Positions 47,750-57,783 of a stretch of 64,000 bases of DNA are shown piece after piece. Position numbers and translations under genes: made by a program. Source of the DNA: an uncultured Rhodocyclaceae bacterium (GTDB lineage: Bacteria > Pseudomonadota > Gammaproteobacteria > Burkholderiales > Rhodocyclaceae); contig CAJQTY010000001.1 of assembly GCA_907163075.1 (NCBI GenBank), positions 1,240,001 to 1,304,000 of the forward strand, read 5' to 3'. The notes beneath the pieces are model-generated. The model saw only the letters and a program-made list of their open reading frames with translations, did no database searches and was not told where the DNA came from. Each line of letters opens with the position of its first letter. Positions within the stretch are counted from its first letter, which is position 1.

Positions 47750-47930
47750 CGTCCGTACATTGGAAACGTCGACCGGTACATAAGCCGGAAATAGGGACCG
47801 GTTGTCGGCGGCACGGCATCGGCTCGGCGATTTGCTGCCGTTGGACAAATGACAAGGCTGCACTGGTTTAGCCTCGGCCTCCCCAATAGTCGTTGACGAC
47901 GCCACACCGATATTCGGAAAGGAGCGGTTG

Positions 47931-50018
47931 ATGAGCAAAAAGTTGGCAGCGGCGCTTCTCCCACTTCTGCTTTCCGGCTGCGTCGGCATACGGCCGCCCG
48001 ATCACTTTATCGGCACGAAGGAGTCGATCAGCGCCTGGCAAGACGCGGTTCGTCACCAGTATTCCGACTATACCGGCTCCGACTGGCTCTCGTCCCCAGA
48101 GAAAAATGTCACTACCCGCCGTAAAGTCGCAACGCTGCTGCCGGGTGCGTTTTCGAGCGAGCTCGCCGCCGAGTATCGCGACGAGTTCACTGTTTTGGGG
48201 CTGGCGCCCGGAGTGGATGGCAAGGACGCGGACAGAAATCCCTACCTGGGCATTGCTCTTTCCGGCGGCGGACCACGCTCGGCCTCCTTCAGCATCGGCG
48301 TGTTGAAAGCGCTGTTCGAGGAGAAAAGTGACCCGGGGGGCCCGTCCTACTTGTCAAGAGCGCACTACTTGTCCACGGTATCCGGCGGCGGATACGCCGC
48401 CTACTGGTATTTTAACCAATCGCTCGACGTGGAAAATTGGCAGACGCCCGACACCCCGCCCTACACCCCTTTCGTCGATTGTCCTTTCTTCGACAACGCT
48501 CGTCCGGATGACCGGAACGATCGTCAATGCCAAGACGCATCCGATCAACGATACCGTCATCAGGCGCATCTTCGCGAACACACCCATCTGCTGTTCAAGG
48601 ATGAAACATCCGTCCTCAGCCACAATCTGCAACTGGGATTGAAGTCTTACGCCGGACTGGGTTCTCTGTTTTACCCAATAACCGGCTTCCAGGCGCTCCT
48701 TCCGGCATTCATCACCGCTATTCCGCACCATTTCGCCAACACGCTCTTCGATTGGTCCTGGAACAATTCCGTATTCCAGGACACCTATCGATCCGGAATT
48801 CAAAGAATGTATGGCAAGCTGGAGGCGGTGTCGTCGCCCACTGGAAATCTGTATTTCTCGGCGCCATGCGACAACAAGGCCGTGCTTGCCGGTGCCGAGC
48901 TCGGCAAGTCTTCCTGCCTGAAATTCGAAGATATCAACAAGCGGACAACAGCGTACTGGAGCAAGGACCGCAGCAACAAGGCTCAGCCATTTCCCATATG
49001 GATTATCAACACATCAGGATTTGCTGGGAACTCGATCTGGTCGACCGGCCACGACAAAGAGTTGGAGAAGCATCACTATGAATTCACGCCCTACGGGTAC
49101 GGATCGGGGATGTTCGGATATTTCAGTCGCGGGGTCTTGAAGTACGGCAACAAGGGGCCAGGCGCATCCACCGTTTACCCCGAGGAGATTGACCCGCTCG
49201 ACACGGTGAATGCGTCAGGCGCCGCCATCGATGCGTTCGGGCTGAGCAGCCGCAACATGGAATGGGCCGCGAGATTTGCCGCCCACATGGCCAACTTCAG
49301 TCTGGGAATTCAATTGAGCAACCCGGTTTTCGGGGAGAAGAACCGGACTCATCATCGCCTCTTGCCCGTGCCGTTTTACTATATTGACGGGAAACGGGAT
49401 TCGGCCGATGCGCCCAAAATCTACCTTACGGATGGCGGGCACACCGATAACCTTGGATTGTTCGCGCTGGTACGCCGCGGAGTGCGGAAAATTCTCGTAT
49501 TTGATGCAACGCTGGATGAAAAAGGGCGCTTCCACGACCTCGGCAATACCTGTGACAGACTTGGCGAATTGGGCGTCGAGGTCGAGTTCAACGACGACGA
49601 TGAGAAGCCAGTACTCGCGTGTCGGGATTTGAGGATCAACACGACCAGCAACGGCGGGCGCCATGTTTTCCTGGGCACTTATGGCGTCAACAAGGAGAAG
49701 ATCGGGGAAATAGCCTACGTCAAGCTAAGCATGCCCGCGGCAAGCCAGTGCGCCGCAACGGTAGACGAGGCCGTGAATCGATCCTTGGACGATCCGCTTT
49801 CGGTGACTGTTCCGTGCTCGGTGCAGGCAGAACTGAAAGAGAATCCAGACGAGCACTTTCCGCACATATCGACAACGACTTCCGCTCTCGCGATGAAGCC
49901 ATTGCAATTTGTCGCGCTACGCGATCTCGGCGAGTACCTCACGCTCCATGGCATTCGAAGCGGTCCACTCAAGTCTTTCCTGTCCGGAACAGTATCAAAT
50001 GAACCTGGCTCAAAATAA
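47931..50018 (+). CDS. Patatin-like phospholipase lipoprotein
   Basis: A 695-residue lipoprotein. The start is ATG 47931 with AAAGGAG upstream; the signal peptide ends in LLLSGC, giving lipid-modified Cys. The hydrolase core has GIALSGGGPRSASFSIGVL (oxyanion-type glycine loop), YLSTVSGGGYAAYW with the nucleophile Ser, and YLTDGGHTDNLGLFALVRRG with the catalytic Asp of the Ser-Asp dyad. This fits large patatin/cPLA2-like lipid acyl hydrolases of the bacterial envelope. The substrate is unknown. It is divergent from the PhaZ7-like gene with a shared regulatory region. Confidence 0.85.
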   Translation: MSKKLAAALLPLLLSGCVGIRPPDHFIGTKESISAWQDAVRHQYSDYTGSDWLSSPEKNVTTRRKVATLLPGAFSSELAAEYRDEFTVLGLAPGVDGKDADRNPYLGIALSGGGPRSASFSIGVLKALFEEKSDPGGPSYLSRAHYLSTVSGGGYAAYWYFNQSLDVENWQTPDTPPYTPFVDCPFFDNARPDDRNDRQCQDASDQRYRHQAHLREHTHLLFKDETSVLSHNLQLGLKSYAGLGSLFYPITGFQALLPAFITAIPHHFANTLFDWSWNNSVFQDTYRSGIQRMYGKLEAVSSPTGNLYFSAPCDNKAVLAGAELGKSSCLKFEDINKRTTAYWSKDRSNKAQPFPIWIINTSGFAGNSIWSTGHDKELEKHHYEFTPYGYGSGMFGYFSRGVLKYGNKGPGASTVYPEEIDPLDTVNASGAAIDAFGLSSRNMEWAARFAAHMANFSLGIQLSNPVFGEKNRTHHRLLPVPFYYIDGKRDSADAPKIYLTDGGHTDNLGLFALVRRGVRKILVFDATLDEKGRFHDLGNTCDRLGELGVEVEFNDDDEKPVLACRDLRINTTSNGGRHVFLGTYGVNKEKIGEIAYVKLSMPAASQCAATVDEAVNRSLDDPLSVTVPCSVQAELKENPDEHFPHISTTTSALAMKPLQFVALRDLGEYLTLHGIRSGPLKSFLSGTVSNEPGSK

Positions 50019-50057
50019 GCTTGAGTCCGGCGATCAGCATTCGGCCTGGATCTGCGG

Positions 50058-50983
50058 TCACCAAGGGGTGACGCCGCGGTGCTGCAACCGTGCCAACAAC
50101 TGGCGGCAGCGGTAATCGTCCGGAGCCAGGATCACGGTGGCTTCGAGATGTGGCACGGTATCGAAGCCCGAGCACTGCCCCAAGGCCATTTCGGCAAGCC
50201 GGTGGACAGCTCGCAGATAGTGTCGCGTTAGATTTTCACGATGCTGAACGATCCAGTTCGTATGTTGAGCAGGCCGTGGCTGACCTGGAGGTGCAATTTT
50301 GGAATCCCGTGTGCTCCTGGCCGCGGATTCAGATGCAGGGCGTCGCTGACGATGCCATTGGCCACCGGCAGGCGTCCGGCCATGACTTCACGATAAACGC
50401 TGGCGGCGGCGTGGCCGATGCGCAGCGCGTCGCAATCGGCCTCCTCGGCCAGTGTGGCAAGTTGCTCAAGACGGTCCGCCGCCTGGGTCAGGTCCCCGCG
50501 GCCGACCAGTTCGGCGACGACGCACTGGAGCAGAAGGGCACCACGGCCCTGCGGGGAAACGTCGATGGTCGGGACAAGGATTGACGCCGCGGAGTCAAGC
50601 CAATCCTTGAATTCGTTGAAATCGCGCCCGGCTTCGAAAATGGAGGTCATTGCCGCGATGTGCGCCACACAGACGGCCTCAAAATCGCCGCCAAGCGCCA
50701 GCCAGTGAATAAGCGTGCGCAGGTCATTTTCCTGGCCTGGCTTGACCAGCGCGCCGAGCAAGCGCGATTGCACCGTCCCGGTCGCTGCGCACAACATCAG
50801 TTCGTCCGTTAGCGGAGACCTCAGTTCATACAGCCAACACCAGCAGGTTCTGCGCCTTGGGCCCGCCGCATATTCGCCATGCTGGCGGCTCAGACCATAT
50901 TCGGAAAAGGTTTCCATGAATAATTCGCCGAAAGAAATGCCCACTTTGCCGACATCCCCGTAAAGCCGAGCGCTGCAATCCAA
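50058..50983 (-). pseudogene. Frameshifted regulator remnant (MalT/BTAD-like helical repeats)
   Basis: A 251-codon frame from 50983 ends at 50228. It reads as alpha-helical repeats (DLTQAADRLEQLATLAEEA, ALRIGHAAASVYREVMAGR) like the helical arrays of MalT/LuxR- or BTAD-type activators. Coding sequence clearly continues in another frame: WIVQHRENLTRHYLRAVHRL, then LEATVILAPDDYRCRQLLAR, ending at TGA 50058-50060. That tail has the look of a bacterial transcriptional activator domain. So a frameshift lies near 50250-50290, and the N-terminal DNA-binding/ATPase part is also absent. I treat it as a decayed regulator. Confidence 0.6.
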
Positions 50984-51175
50984 TCATATGTCTTCCAAAG
51001 GAAAATATCCAATGAGGATAAGCGGCCCATCGCTCGCGGTTCATGCGCTGAAGGTAGCGCGCTTCAGCCAAGGCAATCGCCTGTGTGCCGTTGCGCTGGA
51101 CATGTGTCGGGCGATCCGGGCAAAGCGAGGGACATCGCGCTATATTTCAGTTCTCAACCGCGACGAGGAAAAGCC

Positions 51176-52297
51176 ATGCACCGAACCATCTCCGGATTTG
51201 CCCTGGTCCTGACCACGATGCTGGCTTCGGCGGCCGAATTGCCGCTGGATCGCATCAAGTTGCCGCCGGGCTTCGCCATCGAACTCTGGGCGCGCGTCGA
51301 TAACGCACGGCAGATGGCGCTGGGGCGACACGATGACCATGGCGGCACCCTTTTCGTCGGTTCGATGCGCGCCGGAAAGGTGCATGCGGTGCGCTTCGAC
51401 GCCGGCTACAAGGCGCAGGACGTATCGCTGCTTGCCAGCGGGCTGCAACTGCCGACCGGCGTCGCTTACCGGAACGGCCACCTGTACGTCGCGGCGGTCA
51501 GCCGCATCCTGCGCTACGACGACATCGAGCGCCACTTGGAGCGCCCGCCGGCTCCCGTCGTAGTCACCGACAGGCTGCCCGTGGAAACGCATCATGGCTG
51601 GAAGTTCATCGCCTTCGGCCCGGACGGCAAGCTTTACGTGCCGGTCGGAGCGCCCTGCAATATCTGCGAACCCGATCCGGAGCGCTACGCCAGCATTTCG
51701 CGCCTCGACGTCGATGGCGGCGCGGCGGACCGTGTCCCGGAAGTCTATGCGCGAGGGGTGCGTAACAGCGTCGGCTTCGATTGGCAGCCGCAAACCCGGA
51801 CGCTGTGGTTCACCGACAACGGCCGCGACCTGCTCGGCGACAACACACCACCCGACGAGCTCAACCACGCGCCACGCGCCGGGATGCATTTCGGCTACCC
51901 CTACTGCCATGGCGGCGACCTTCCCGACCCGGAATTCGGGGCCAGGCACGGCTGCGCAGAATTCGCCGCGCCGGCGCAGAAACTGGGGCCGCACGTCGCC
52001 GCGCTGGGCATGCGCTTCTATACCGGGACGATGTTCCCGCCGTACTACCGGCAGCAGATTTTCATCGCCGAGCACGGTTCGTGGAATCGCTCGCACAAAA
52101 TCGGTTACCGAATTTCGCTGGTTCGTCTGCAGGGAAGCCAGGCCATCGCTTACGAAACCTTCGCCAGCGGCTGGCTTGAGGGCGAAACCGCCTGGGGCCG
52201 CCCGGCCGACGTTCTGGTGCTGCCCGACGGCTCGCTGCTGGTCGCGGACGACTACGCCGGTGCGATCTACCGCATCACCTATCGCGGCACCCGTTGA
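51176..52297 (+). CDS. Periplasmic PQQ-dependent sugar/sorbosone dehydrogenase-type beta-propeller
   Basis: A 373-residue secreted protein with a signal peptide (MHRTISGFALVLTTMLASAA) and six-bladed propeller repeats of the soluble glucose/sorbosone dehydrogenase class. Key stretches are IKLPPGFAIELWA, HHGWKFIAFGPDGKLYV, ARGVRNSVGFDWQP, WFTDNGRDLLGD and the C-terminal RPADVLVLPDGSLLVADDYAG. These proteins usually bind PQQ and Ca2+. The substrate is uncertain. ATG 51176 is preceded by GAGGAAA. Confidence 0.85.
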   Translation: MHRTISGFALVLTTMLASAAELPLDRIKLPPGFAIELWARVDNARQMALGRHDDHGGTLFVGSMRAGKVHAVRFDAGYKAQDVSLLASGLQLPTGVAYRNGHLYVAAVSRILRYDDIERHLERPPAPVVVTDRLPVETHHGWKFIAFGPDGKLYVPVGAPCNICEPDPERYASISRLDVDGGAADRVPEVYARGVRNSVGFDWQPQTRTLWFTDNGRDLLGDNTPPDELNHAPRAGMHFGYPYCHGGDLPDPEFGARHGCAEFAAPAQKLGPHVAALGMRFYTGTMFPPYYRQQIFIAEHGSWNRSHKIGYRISLVRLQGSQAIAYETFASGWLEGETAWGRPADVLVLPDGSLLVADDYAGAIYRITYRGTR

Positions 52298-52565
52298 AGC
52301 CGGATCCAGGCGTACCCGGCAGGTTTGCCGATTGCAGTTGATCGCGCTGCCCGTTGAACCTCGCCCCCCAACGCCGAGTCCAAGACAGTTCCCGACAAGG
52401 AGCCTGTCGATGTGGCGAGTGGTCGCCTGAGCAAGGTCTGGCGCGTCGCCAGCCCCCGTGGCAATCGATCCTGGCCGGGATCCTGGTCGAAACTCCAAGA
52501 CCAAGCGCTCTCGCGGCAATCCGCCGAGATTGCTCCACGCCGTAAACATGAACAAGGAGATTCAC

Positions 52566-53117
52566 ATGAGCCAGTATGAAATTGCCGTCGTGATCGGCAG
52601 CCTCCGTCAGGATTCGCTCAACCGCAAGCTCGCCGACGCCCTCGTACGACTGGCGCCGACGGAGTTCTCGTTCAAGCAGCTGACGATCGGTGATCTGCCG
52701 CTCTACAACCAGGACGACGACGCCAATCCGGCGGAATCGGTCAAGCGCCTGAAACGCGACATCGCGGCCGCCGACGGCCTGATGTTCTTCACCCCGGAAT
52801 ACAACCGTTCGCTCCCCGCCGTCCTCAAGAACGCGCTCGACCACGCTTCGCGCCCCTATGGCCAGAACGCCTGGGCCGGCAAGCCGGCGGGCGTGCTCGG
52901 CGTTTCCGTCGGCGCCACCGGCACGGCGCTGGCGCAACAGCATTTGCGCAACATCCTGGCTTATCTGGACGTGCCGACGCTGTGTCAGCCCGAAGCGTTC
53001 ATCCACGCCAAGGAGGGACTCTTTGACCCATCCGGCAACATTGGCGAGGGCAGCAAGAAGTTCCTGCAGAACTGGATGGACAGGTACGTCGACTGGGTGA
53101 AGAAGCATACCGCCTGA
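52566..53117 (+). CDS. NAD(P)H-dependent FMN reductase
   Basis: A 183-residue flavodoxin-fold reductase. GSLRQDSLNRKLADAL is the FMN phosphate loop, LPLYNQDDD and MFFTPEYNRSLPAVLKNALDH are the classic family motifs. Relatives (ChrR, ArsH-like, YieF) reduce quinones, chromate or other oxidants. An ideal AAGGAGA element precedes ATG 52566. A second ATG at 52548 is in frame but lacks a Shine-Dalgarno. Confidence 0.9.
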   Translation: MSQYEIAVVIGSLRQDSLNRKLADALVRLAPTEFSFKQLTIGDLPLYNQDDDANPAESVKRLKRDIAAADGLMFFTPEYNRSLPAVLKNALDHASRPYGQNAWAGKPAGVLGVSVGATGTALAQQHLRNILAYLDVPTLCQPEAFIHAKEGLFDPSGNIGEGSKKFLQNWMDRYVDWVKKHTA

Positions 53118-53843
53118 AAGACCGCCCGACGCCGGGCAGCAGGCGCCGGATCGACCATCCGGCGTTGGCGGCGGCGCATGTTCAGAGCGTGTGCCCGGCG
53201 ATCCGGTCGAGCGCGGCATGCAGTTCGGTACGCAGTTCGGCAAGCTCCTGCTCGAGCCGGGCGACACGGTCGGCCCGCGCGGCGTTGACGCCCCGATCGG
53301 CATCGCGCAGCCGGCTTGGCTCGGCCGGCAGGATCCCGACCTTGACACTTGGCCACGCTGAACTATCCGCAAGCGTAGAACTGGCTTGGAAGCAGGTCTA
53401 TCGAAGCGCGAAATGTAGTGAGCAATACCCGGTCGCGTACTGAAAGGTCGGCGATACCGATCAGAACGACCCCGATGCAGCCCTCGACTGGCTTGGCGCC
53501 GATCAGGAGAGTATTGAGCGCCGTCTGACCAGGAAACCTCTGGCCGATGCTTTGCCCGTGCATGGCTTGCGCGCGCTGATCAGGGATCTTGCCACGCGCA
53601 CGCGCAATGTCGCCCATACCGCCCTGAATCCGAGCGCAAAACTCGTGATCACCACACGCCCCACCCGAGTTCAGGACAACGCCTTCCGCCTCCTCGGCGC
53701 CAACCCGGACCGTAGCCAGTAGCCCACCAAAATGGCGTATGGGGCTGTCAGCGTCTTCAGCAAGCTGCGTTCGCGCTGTGACAACTCGATACGAGAATAG
53801 GCCACTACCGCCAATTCGGATTGCGTCATCGGCAATCTCAGAT
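53118..53843. other. Degraded region with coding remnants
   Basis: No intact gene. On the minus strand 53182-53393 an open frame reads ILPAEPSRLRDADRG then DRVARLEQELAELRTELHAA and stops, like the coiled-coil C-terminus of a YceH-like (DUF480) protein. On the plus strand 53444-53722 an open frame without a start reads ALDWLGADQESIERRLTRKP then HGLRALIRDLATRTRNVAHT, which looks like the C-terminal end of a lost gene, possibly a transposase. Both identifications are tentative. Confidence 0.35.
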
Positions 53844-54722
53844 TCATTTCACGGCGTTCAGTGCCGCAATGCGTTCTTCAATCGGCGGGTGGCTGGCAAA
53901 GAGTGCCATCCAGCCCGGTCGCCCGGCGATGCCAGCCGTCGCAACGCTTTGCGGGAGTTCGCCTGTACTCAGTCCGCCGAGACGACGTAGCGCCCCGACC
54001 ATTGGGCGCGCGGAGCCCATCAGTTTTGCCGCTCCAGCATCGGCCCGGAACTCTCGCTGGCGTGAGAACCAGGCAACAATAATGCTGGCGATTACGCCGA
54101 ACAGGATGTCGCAAACGATCGTCGTCGCCATGTAGGCAAGGCCGGGGCCGCTCGATTCTTCATCGTTGCGCCGCAGAAAGGAATCCACCAGGTAGCCAAC
54201 CACCCTCGACAGGAACACCACAAACGTGTTGACCACGCCTTGTATGAGCGTCAGCGTAACCATGTCGCCATTGGCAATATGTGCCACCTCGTGCGCCAGC
54301 ACAGCTTCAGCTTCTTCACGTGACATGCTCTGCAGGAGGCCGGTGGAGACAGCCACCAGTGAACTGTTCTTGGTGGCGCCGGTGGCGAATGCATTGGGCT
54401 CGCCATCGTAGATTGCCACCTCCGGCATGTTGATGCCAGCCGCCTTGGACAAGCGCGAGACGGAATCGACGAGCCAAAACTCGGTGGAGTTGCTCGGATG
54501 CTCGATGACCTGTGCGCCGGTGCTCCACTTGGCGATCGGTTTGGATATCAACAGTGAAATGAATGCGCCACCGAAACCCATCACGGCCGCAAAGCCGAGC
54601 AACGCGCCGAGATTGAGGCCGTTGCTGGTCAGGAAGCGGTTGACACCGAGAAGGTTGGCGACGACGCCAAGCACGACCACGACGGCGAGATTGGTTGCAA
54701 GAAAAAGCAGGATTCGTTTCAT
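53844..54722 (-). CDS. htpX: Membrane zinc protease HtpX
   Basis: A 292-residue inner-membrane metalloprotease that degrades damaged membrane proteins. Four hydrophobic segments flank the cytosolic protease site. The zinc motif HEVAH lies in [14 protein letters not shown] near residue 140, and the third ligand Glu in [17 protein letters not shown] 54722 has AAGGAG at ideal spacing. It follows a Tim44-like membrane protein gene on the same strand, 80 bp apart, and both may be stress-controlled. Confidence 0.94.
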   Translation of the reverse strand: MKRILLFLATNLAVVVVLGVVANLLGVNRFLTSNGLNLGALLGFAAVMGFGGAFISLLISKPIAKWSTGAQVIEHPSNSTEFWLVDSVSRLSKAAGINMPEVAIYDGEPNAFATGATKNSSLVAVSTGLLQSMSREEAEAVLAHEVAHIANGDMVTLTLIQGVVNTFVVFLSRVVGYLVDSFLRRNDEESSGPGLAYMATTIVCDILFGVIASIIVAWFSRQREFRADAGAAKLMGSARPMVGALRRLGGLSTGELPQSVATAGIAGRPGWMALFASHPPIEERIAALNAVK

Positions 54723-54802
54723 CAGAACTCTCCTTTGGTGAGGATAAAGGTGTTTGGGGCTGCGGACCGAGCCTCTGATCCGCAGCAAATATCAAAAAAT
54801 GA

Positions 54803-55735
54803 TTATTGCATTTGCTGGATGCCCGCGAGTAACCAGCCCGCATGACCGTCGCGCGGTTTCTCCAGGTGCCAGATCTCGTCAATCGATTCAGCCGAAGCGT
54901 CTTTCTCCTCGCGAATCGTGCCACGGTAGAGGACGCTGACCACATAGCGCGAAGGCTCCTCAGCGACCTCGAGGACTTCAGCGCTAATCTCGAGGACATC
55001 GGTTTGCTGACGCTCGCCATGACGCGCGCCGATATCTGTCTTCAGTTTCTCGAACATCTCGGGCGTGGTGAATTCGCGCAAGTCGTCGAGGTTCCCGGCA
55101 TCGTTCGCGGCTTGCAAACGAATGAAATTGACTTTTGCCTGGCGTTCAAAGCTAGCCACATCAAAGTCACGCGGGATGTTTCGGGTGGAAACCGGTGAAA
55201 CATCACCAGGCGTCGAGTCGTTTGCAACTCCGGTATGCGCTGGGCGCGGCGTTGCATCATCGCGCGTTGGCCATGAAGACCCCACGGGTGCCGACCCCGT
55301 CGGTGCATACGGCATGCCGCCCGCGCCAGCCATGGCCGGCTGCTGAAGTGTCGCGCGGCGACGCATGATCAGACCGATCACGGCTATGGTTGCCATCACC
55401 AGCAGTCCGATCATCATCATTGAGGCCAGTCCTTCGCCAAAGCCAAAGTGTGACGCGAGTGCGGCCAGACCAAGGCCGGCGGCCAGGCCAGCGATTGGCC
55501 CCATCCACGAGCGTTTGGGCTGAACCTGAGGCGCTGCCGTTGCTGGCGCCGTGCTTGCCGGCGAAGCGGCGGGTGCCTTTGCAGGCGACGCGGCAGACTC
55601 CTGGGCCGGCGGACTCATCTTCTTTTGCATGCCAAACGAGGAGCCGCCGCCAAGGCGTTTGGCGGCTTCGGCATCTGCCGTGGTTAGTGTCAGGCCAAGG
55701 GCCAGCACGGCGGCCATCAGGGAAAGTGTTTTCAT
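54803..55735 (-). CDS. Tim44-like domain membrane protein
   Basis: A 310-residue protein. A signal peptide leads into a Ser/Pro/Ala-rich linker, two hydrophobic segments (about 80-125), another linker, and a C-terminal Tim44-like domain (DVASFERQAKVNFIRLQAAN, LREFTTPEMFEKLKTDI, IDEIWHLEKP). In mitochondria Tim44 tethers Hsp70 to the import channel; bacterial relatives are membrane proteins of unclear role. AAAGGAG precedes ATG 55735. It is upstream of htpX on the same strand. Confidence 0.85.
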   Translation of the reverse strand: MKTLSLMAAVLALGLTLTTADAEAAKRLGGGSSFGMQKKMSPPAQESAASPAKAPAASPASTAPATAAPQVQPKRSWMGPIAGLAAGLGLAALASHFGFGEGLASMMMIGLLVMATIAVIGLIMRRRATLQQPAMAGAGGMPYAPTGSAPVGSSWPTRDDATPRPAHTGVANDSTPGDVSPVSTRNIPRDFDVASFERQAKVNFIRLQAANDAGNLDDLREFTTPEMFEKLKTDIGARHGERQQTDVLEISAEVLEVAEEPSRYVVSVLYRGTIREEKDASAESIDEIWHLEKPRDGHAGWLLAGIQQMQ

Positions 55736-55887
55736 CAGAAACTCCTTTAAGGAAACAGTGTAACGACCGTTATAGGTAGAAAAAAACAGACTGTAAGTGA
55801 CTAACAGTTCGTAAAACTAGAATTAATTACTCTCTGCAAGAAGCCGAGGCATACCGTGACTCGGCTCCCTGCCAGCGTGCCCATTGC

Positions 55888-56244
55888 CTAGGTAACGGGC
55901 TGCAGACCAAGAGAATCGCTGCCGCTCGACCCGCGAATCGGACGCCGTTGGCGTTGCCATAGGCGCACCAGCGACTGGCTCGCACGTCTGAGTGCGCTAT
56001 CGAGGGCGAGAGAACTGTTGTGGGCCTGAGCGGTGACAACCAGGGTGCCGCGACCATCCAGTTTCAGGGTCAATCGACACTGTTTATCGACACCGCCGCG
56101 CGGGCCGTTTATGTCGTGCAGACTGACACGGATCTGCTGCACTTTGTAGTGCATGCGCCGGAATACGTAGCGCACACGTTGTTCAAGTGTGGCACGTGAT
56201 CCGTTTGCTTCGCCCAAGTGGGTCGATTCGATCTGAACTTGCAT
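55888..56244 (-). CDS. HPF/RaiA-like ribosome-associated protein
   Basis: A 118-residue protein with the beta-alpha-beta-beta-beta-alpha pattern of ribosome hibernation factors: MQVQIESTHLG, a helix with Arg-rich face, IRVSLHDINGPRGG, QCRLTLKLDGRGTLVVTAQA, then a second helix and a basic tail. Such factors bind the 30S decoding region under stress. This one is a diverged single-domain form with an atypical C-terminus. AAGGAG precedes ATG 56244. Same strand as the htpX block. Confidence 0.78.
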   Translation of the reverse strand: MQVQIESTHLGEANGSRATLEQRVRYVFRRMHYKVQQIRVSLHDINGPRGGVDKQCRLTLKLDGRGTLVVTAQAHNSSLALDSALRRASQSLVRLWQRQRRPIRGSSGSDSLGLQPVT

Positions 56245-56350
56245 GACAGGCTCCTTGGTGTGTTGAACGAAGCCATACCATAGCGCTGCCGTTGATCCTA
56301 AAAAAGCAGACAAAATATGTCGTTTAATCAGAAAAAACCGAAGCGTCATC

Positions 56351-57256
56351 TCACGCCAAGGGGCGCGCTGTTTCCAAGTCAAGTCGTTTGGCCAGGATTT
56401 GTTGCACCAGGGGATGCCGCTCGCCACGGCGATTCTGAATAGCGTAGATTTCCTCGTGAAGACCCTCGCACTCTCCAAGCATCTGCAATCCGGGCATTAG
56501 CTCCAAATCGTCCGTACCGAGCCGACTGACCGGAAACACCCCCAGGCCGCGAGCAGCGAATACCGACATCAGGGCACTGTCCTCGAATTCCCCAACAATA
56601 TGCGGTTTGAGTCCACGGTCGAAGAACCAGCGGTCGAGACTTGAACGAAGCACTGAATGCCCTGTCGGCAGCAATACGGGCAGGCGTTCAAGCGATTGAG
56701 GAAAAGTGCCGACGTCCGACTTGTTCACCAGCTCGGCAGGGCCATACCAGTCCACAGGCGATGAAACCAGGCGCTCACTATTCAAGCGAAGGTTCGGATT
56801 GGCCGGAGCAGGTTGCCCGGCCAGTACAATATCGAGGTGGTGCAGGGCAAGTTCGCTCTGCAATTGTTCAAACTCACCTTCGTGACAAAGCAGTTTCAAG
56901 TCGGGTGTATCGAGTACCAGCGCCAACACGGAATGGGCTGCCAGTTTTGAAATACCATCCGAAAGGCCGACCGCCAGCCTGATCACTCGTTTTGAAGCGA
57001 TCGCACGTACCTCTTCAGCAAGGTTCTGGCCGATCTGAAAAATTTCCTCTGCACGTGCAAAAGCCGCCTTCCCTGCGTCGGTCAGAGTGACGCCTCGGCC
57101 GGCGGGCTTGAGTAACTGATACCCCAGCGATTTCTCAAGCTCACGCACTTGCGCACTGATCGTCTGGATCGCCATGTCGAGCCGTTCGGCGGCCCTGGCG
57201 AATCCGCCTTCCTTGCTGACCATCCAGAAGTAGTAGAGATGACGGTAGTTCAACAT
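56351..57256 (-). CDS. nhaR: LysR-family regulator NhaR
   Basis: A 301-residue LysR-type activator. The HTH region YFWMVSKEGGFARAAERLDM and the opening MLNYRHLYYFW are characteristic of NhaR, which in E. coli activates the Na+/H+ antiporter gene nhaA and osmC in response to Na+. The effector domain follows (VIRLAVGLSDGISKLAAHSV). The gene lies upstream of the HPF-like, Tim44-like and htpX genes on the same strand, so it may control them; this is inference from position. Confidence 0.9.
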   Translation of the reverse strand: MLNYRHLYYFWMVSKEGGFARAAERLDMAIQTISAQVRELEKSLGYQLLKPAGRGVTLTDAGKAAFARAEEIFQIGQNLAEEVRAIASKRVIRLAVGLSDGISKLAAHSVLALVLDTPDLKLLCHEGEFEQLQSELALHHLDIVLAGQPAPANPNLRLNSERLVSSPVDWYGPAELVNKSDVGTFPQSLERLPVLLPTGHSVLRSSLDRWFFDRGLKPHIVGEFEDSALMSVFAARGLGVFPVSRLGTDDLELMPGLQMLGECEGLHEEIYAIQNRRGERHPLVQQILAKRLDLETARPLA

Positions 57257-57512
57257 AGGCGTCGCTTCGCAATTTACGAACTCGGATCGAGTCTAGTACA
57301 GATTTGTTCACTCGACAAAAGCGAGAACTCATGCCCCGCGACTCGGAGAAAGGCTGCGCCGCCTGCCGGTCAACGATTTCGACAATAAGTTCATAAGCGT
57401 TACAACCCGGCACTTATGCAAGTCAAAGCAGCAACAGATATGCGGAGCGACAATTGCTAGAGTTCGTTTCGTGAGATGGAAACATCGTTCATTTATCGAA
57501 AGTCGAAATAAA

Positions 57513-57623
57513 ATGGAATCAACTATATATGCCACAGTAGCCTTCACAGTTGTAATCGTGGTTGTGCCTCAGTTGCTGGCAGCATACGTAAACGGCTCAC
57601 GCAGTTCGAAGGAAGAGCAGTAG
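57513..57623 (+). CDS. 36-residue membrane mini-protein A
   Basis: A small open frame, too short for routine calling. The product has one hydrophobic helix (YATVAFTVVIVVVPQLLAAY) and ends in a polar tail with Ser, Lys and Glu. It has the same length and layout as mini-protein B at 58186-58296: both share V(I)xPQLLxAYxN in the same place and a Ser-Lys-rich end. The Shine-Dalgarno is weak. The shared pattern is the main evidence for a real gene. Confidence 0.55.
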   Translation: MESTIYATVAFTVVIVVVPQLLAAYVNGSRSSKEEQ

Positions 57624-57783
57624 ATCACCGTCAGACGCCGGCGTTCTTCACAAGTTGCGCCCCTGTTTTTCCGGGACCATCCTGGCGGCTTGCGCTTCGA
57701 GCACCGTGGCCGGCAAAGATTTTCGCGCTGGTTGCCATGACATCCGTTCAGTAAAATTCGTTGGCCTACGGAGTAAGCAATTT

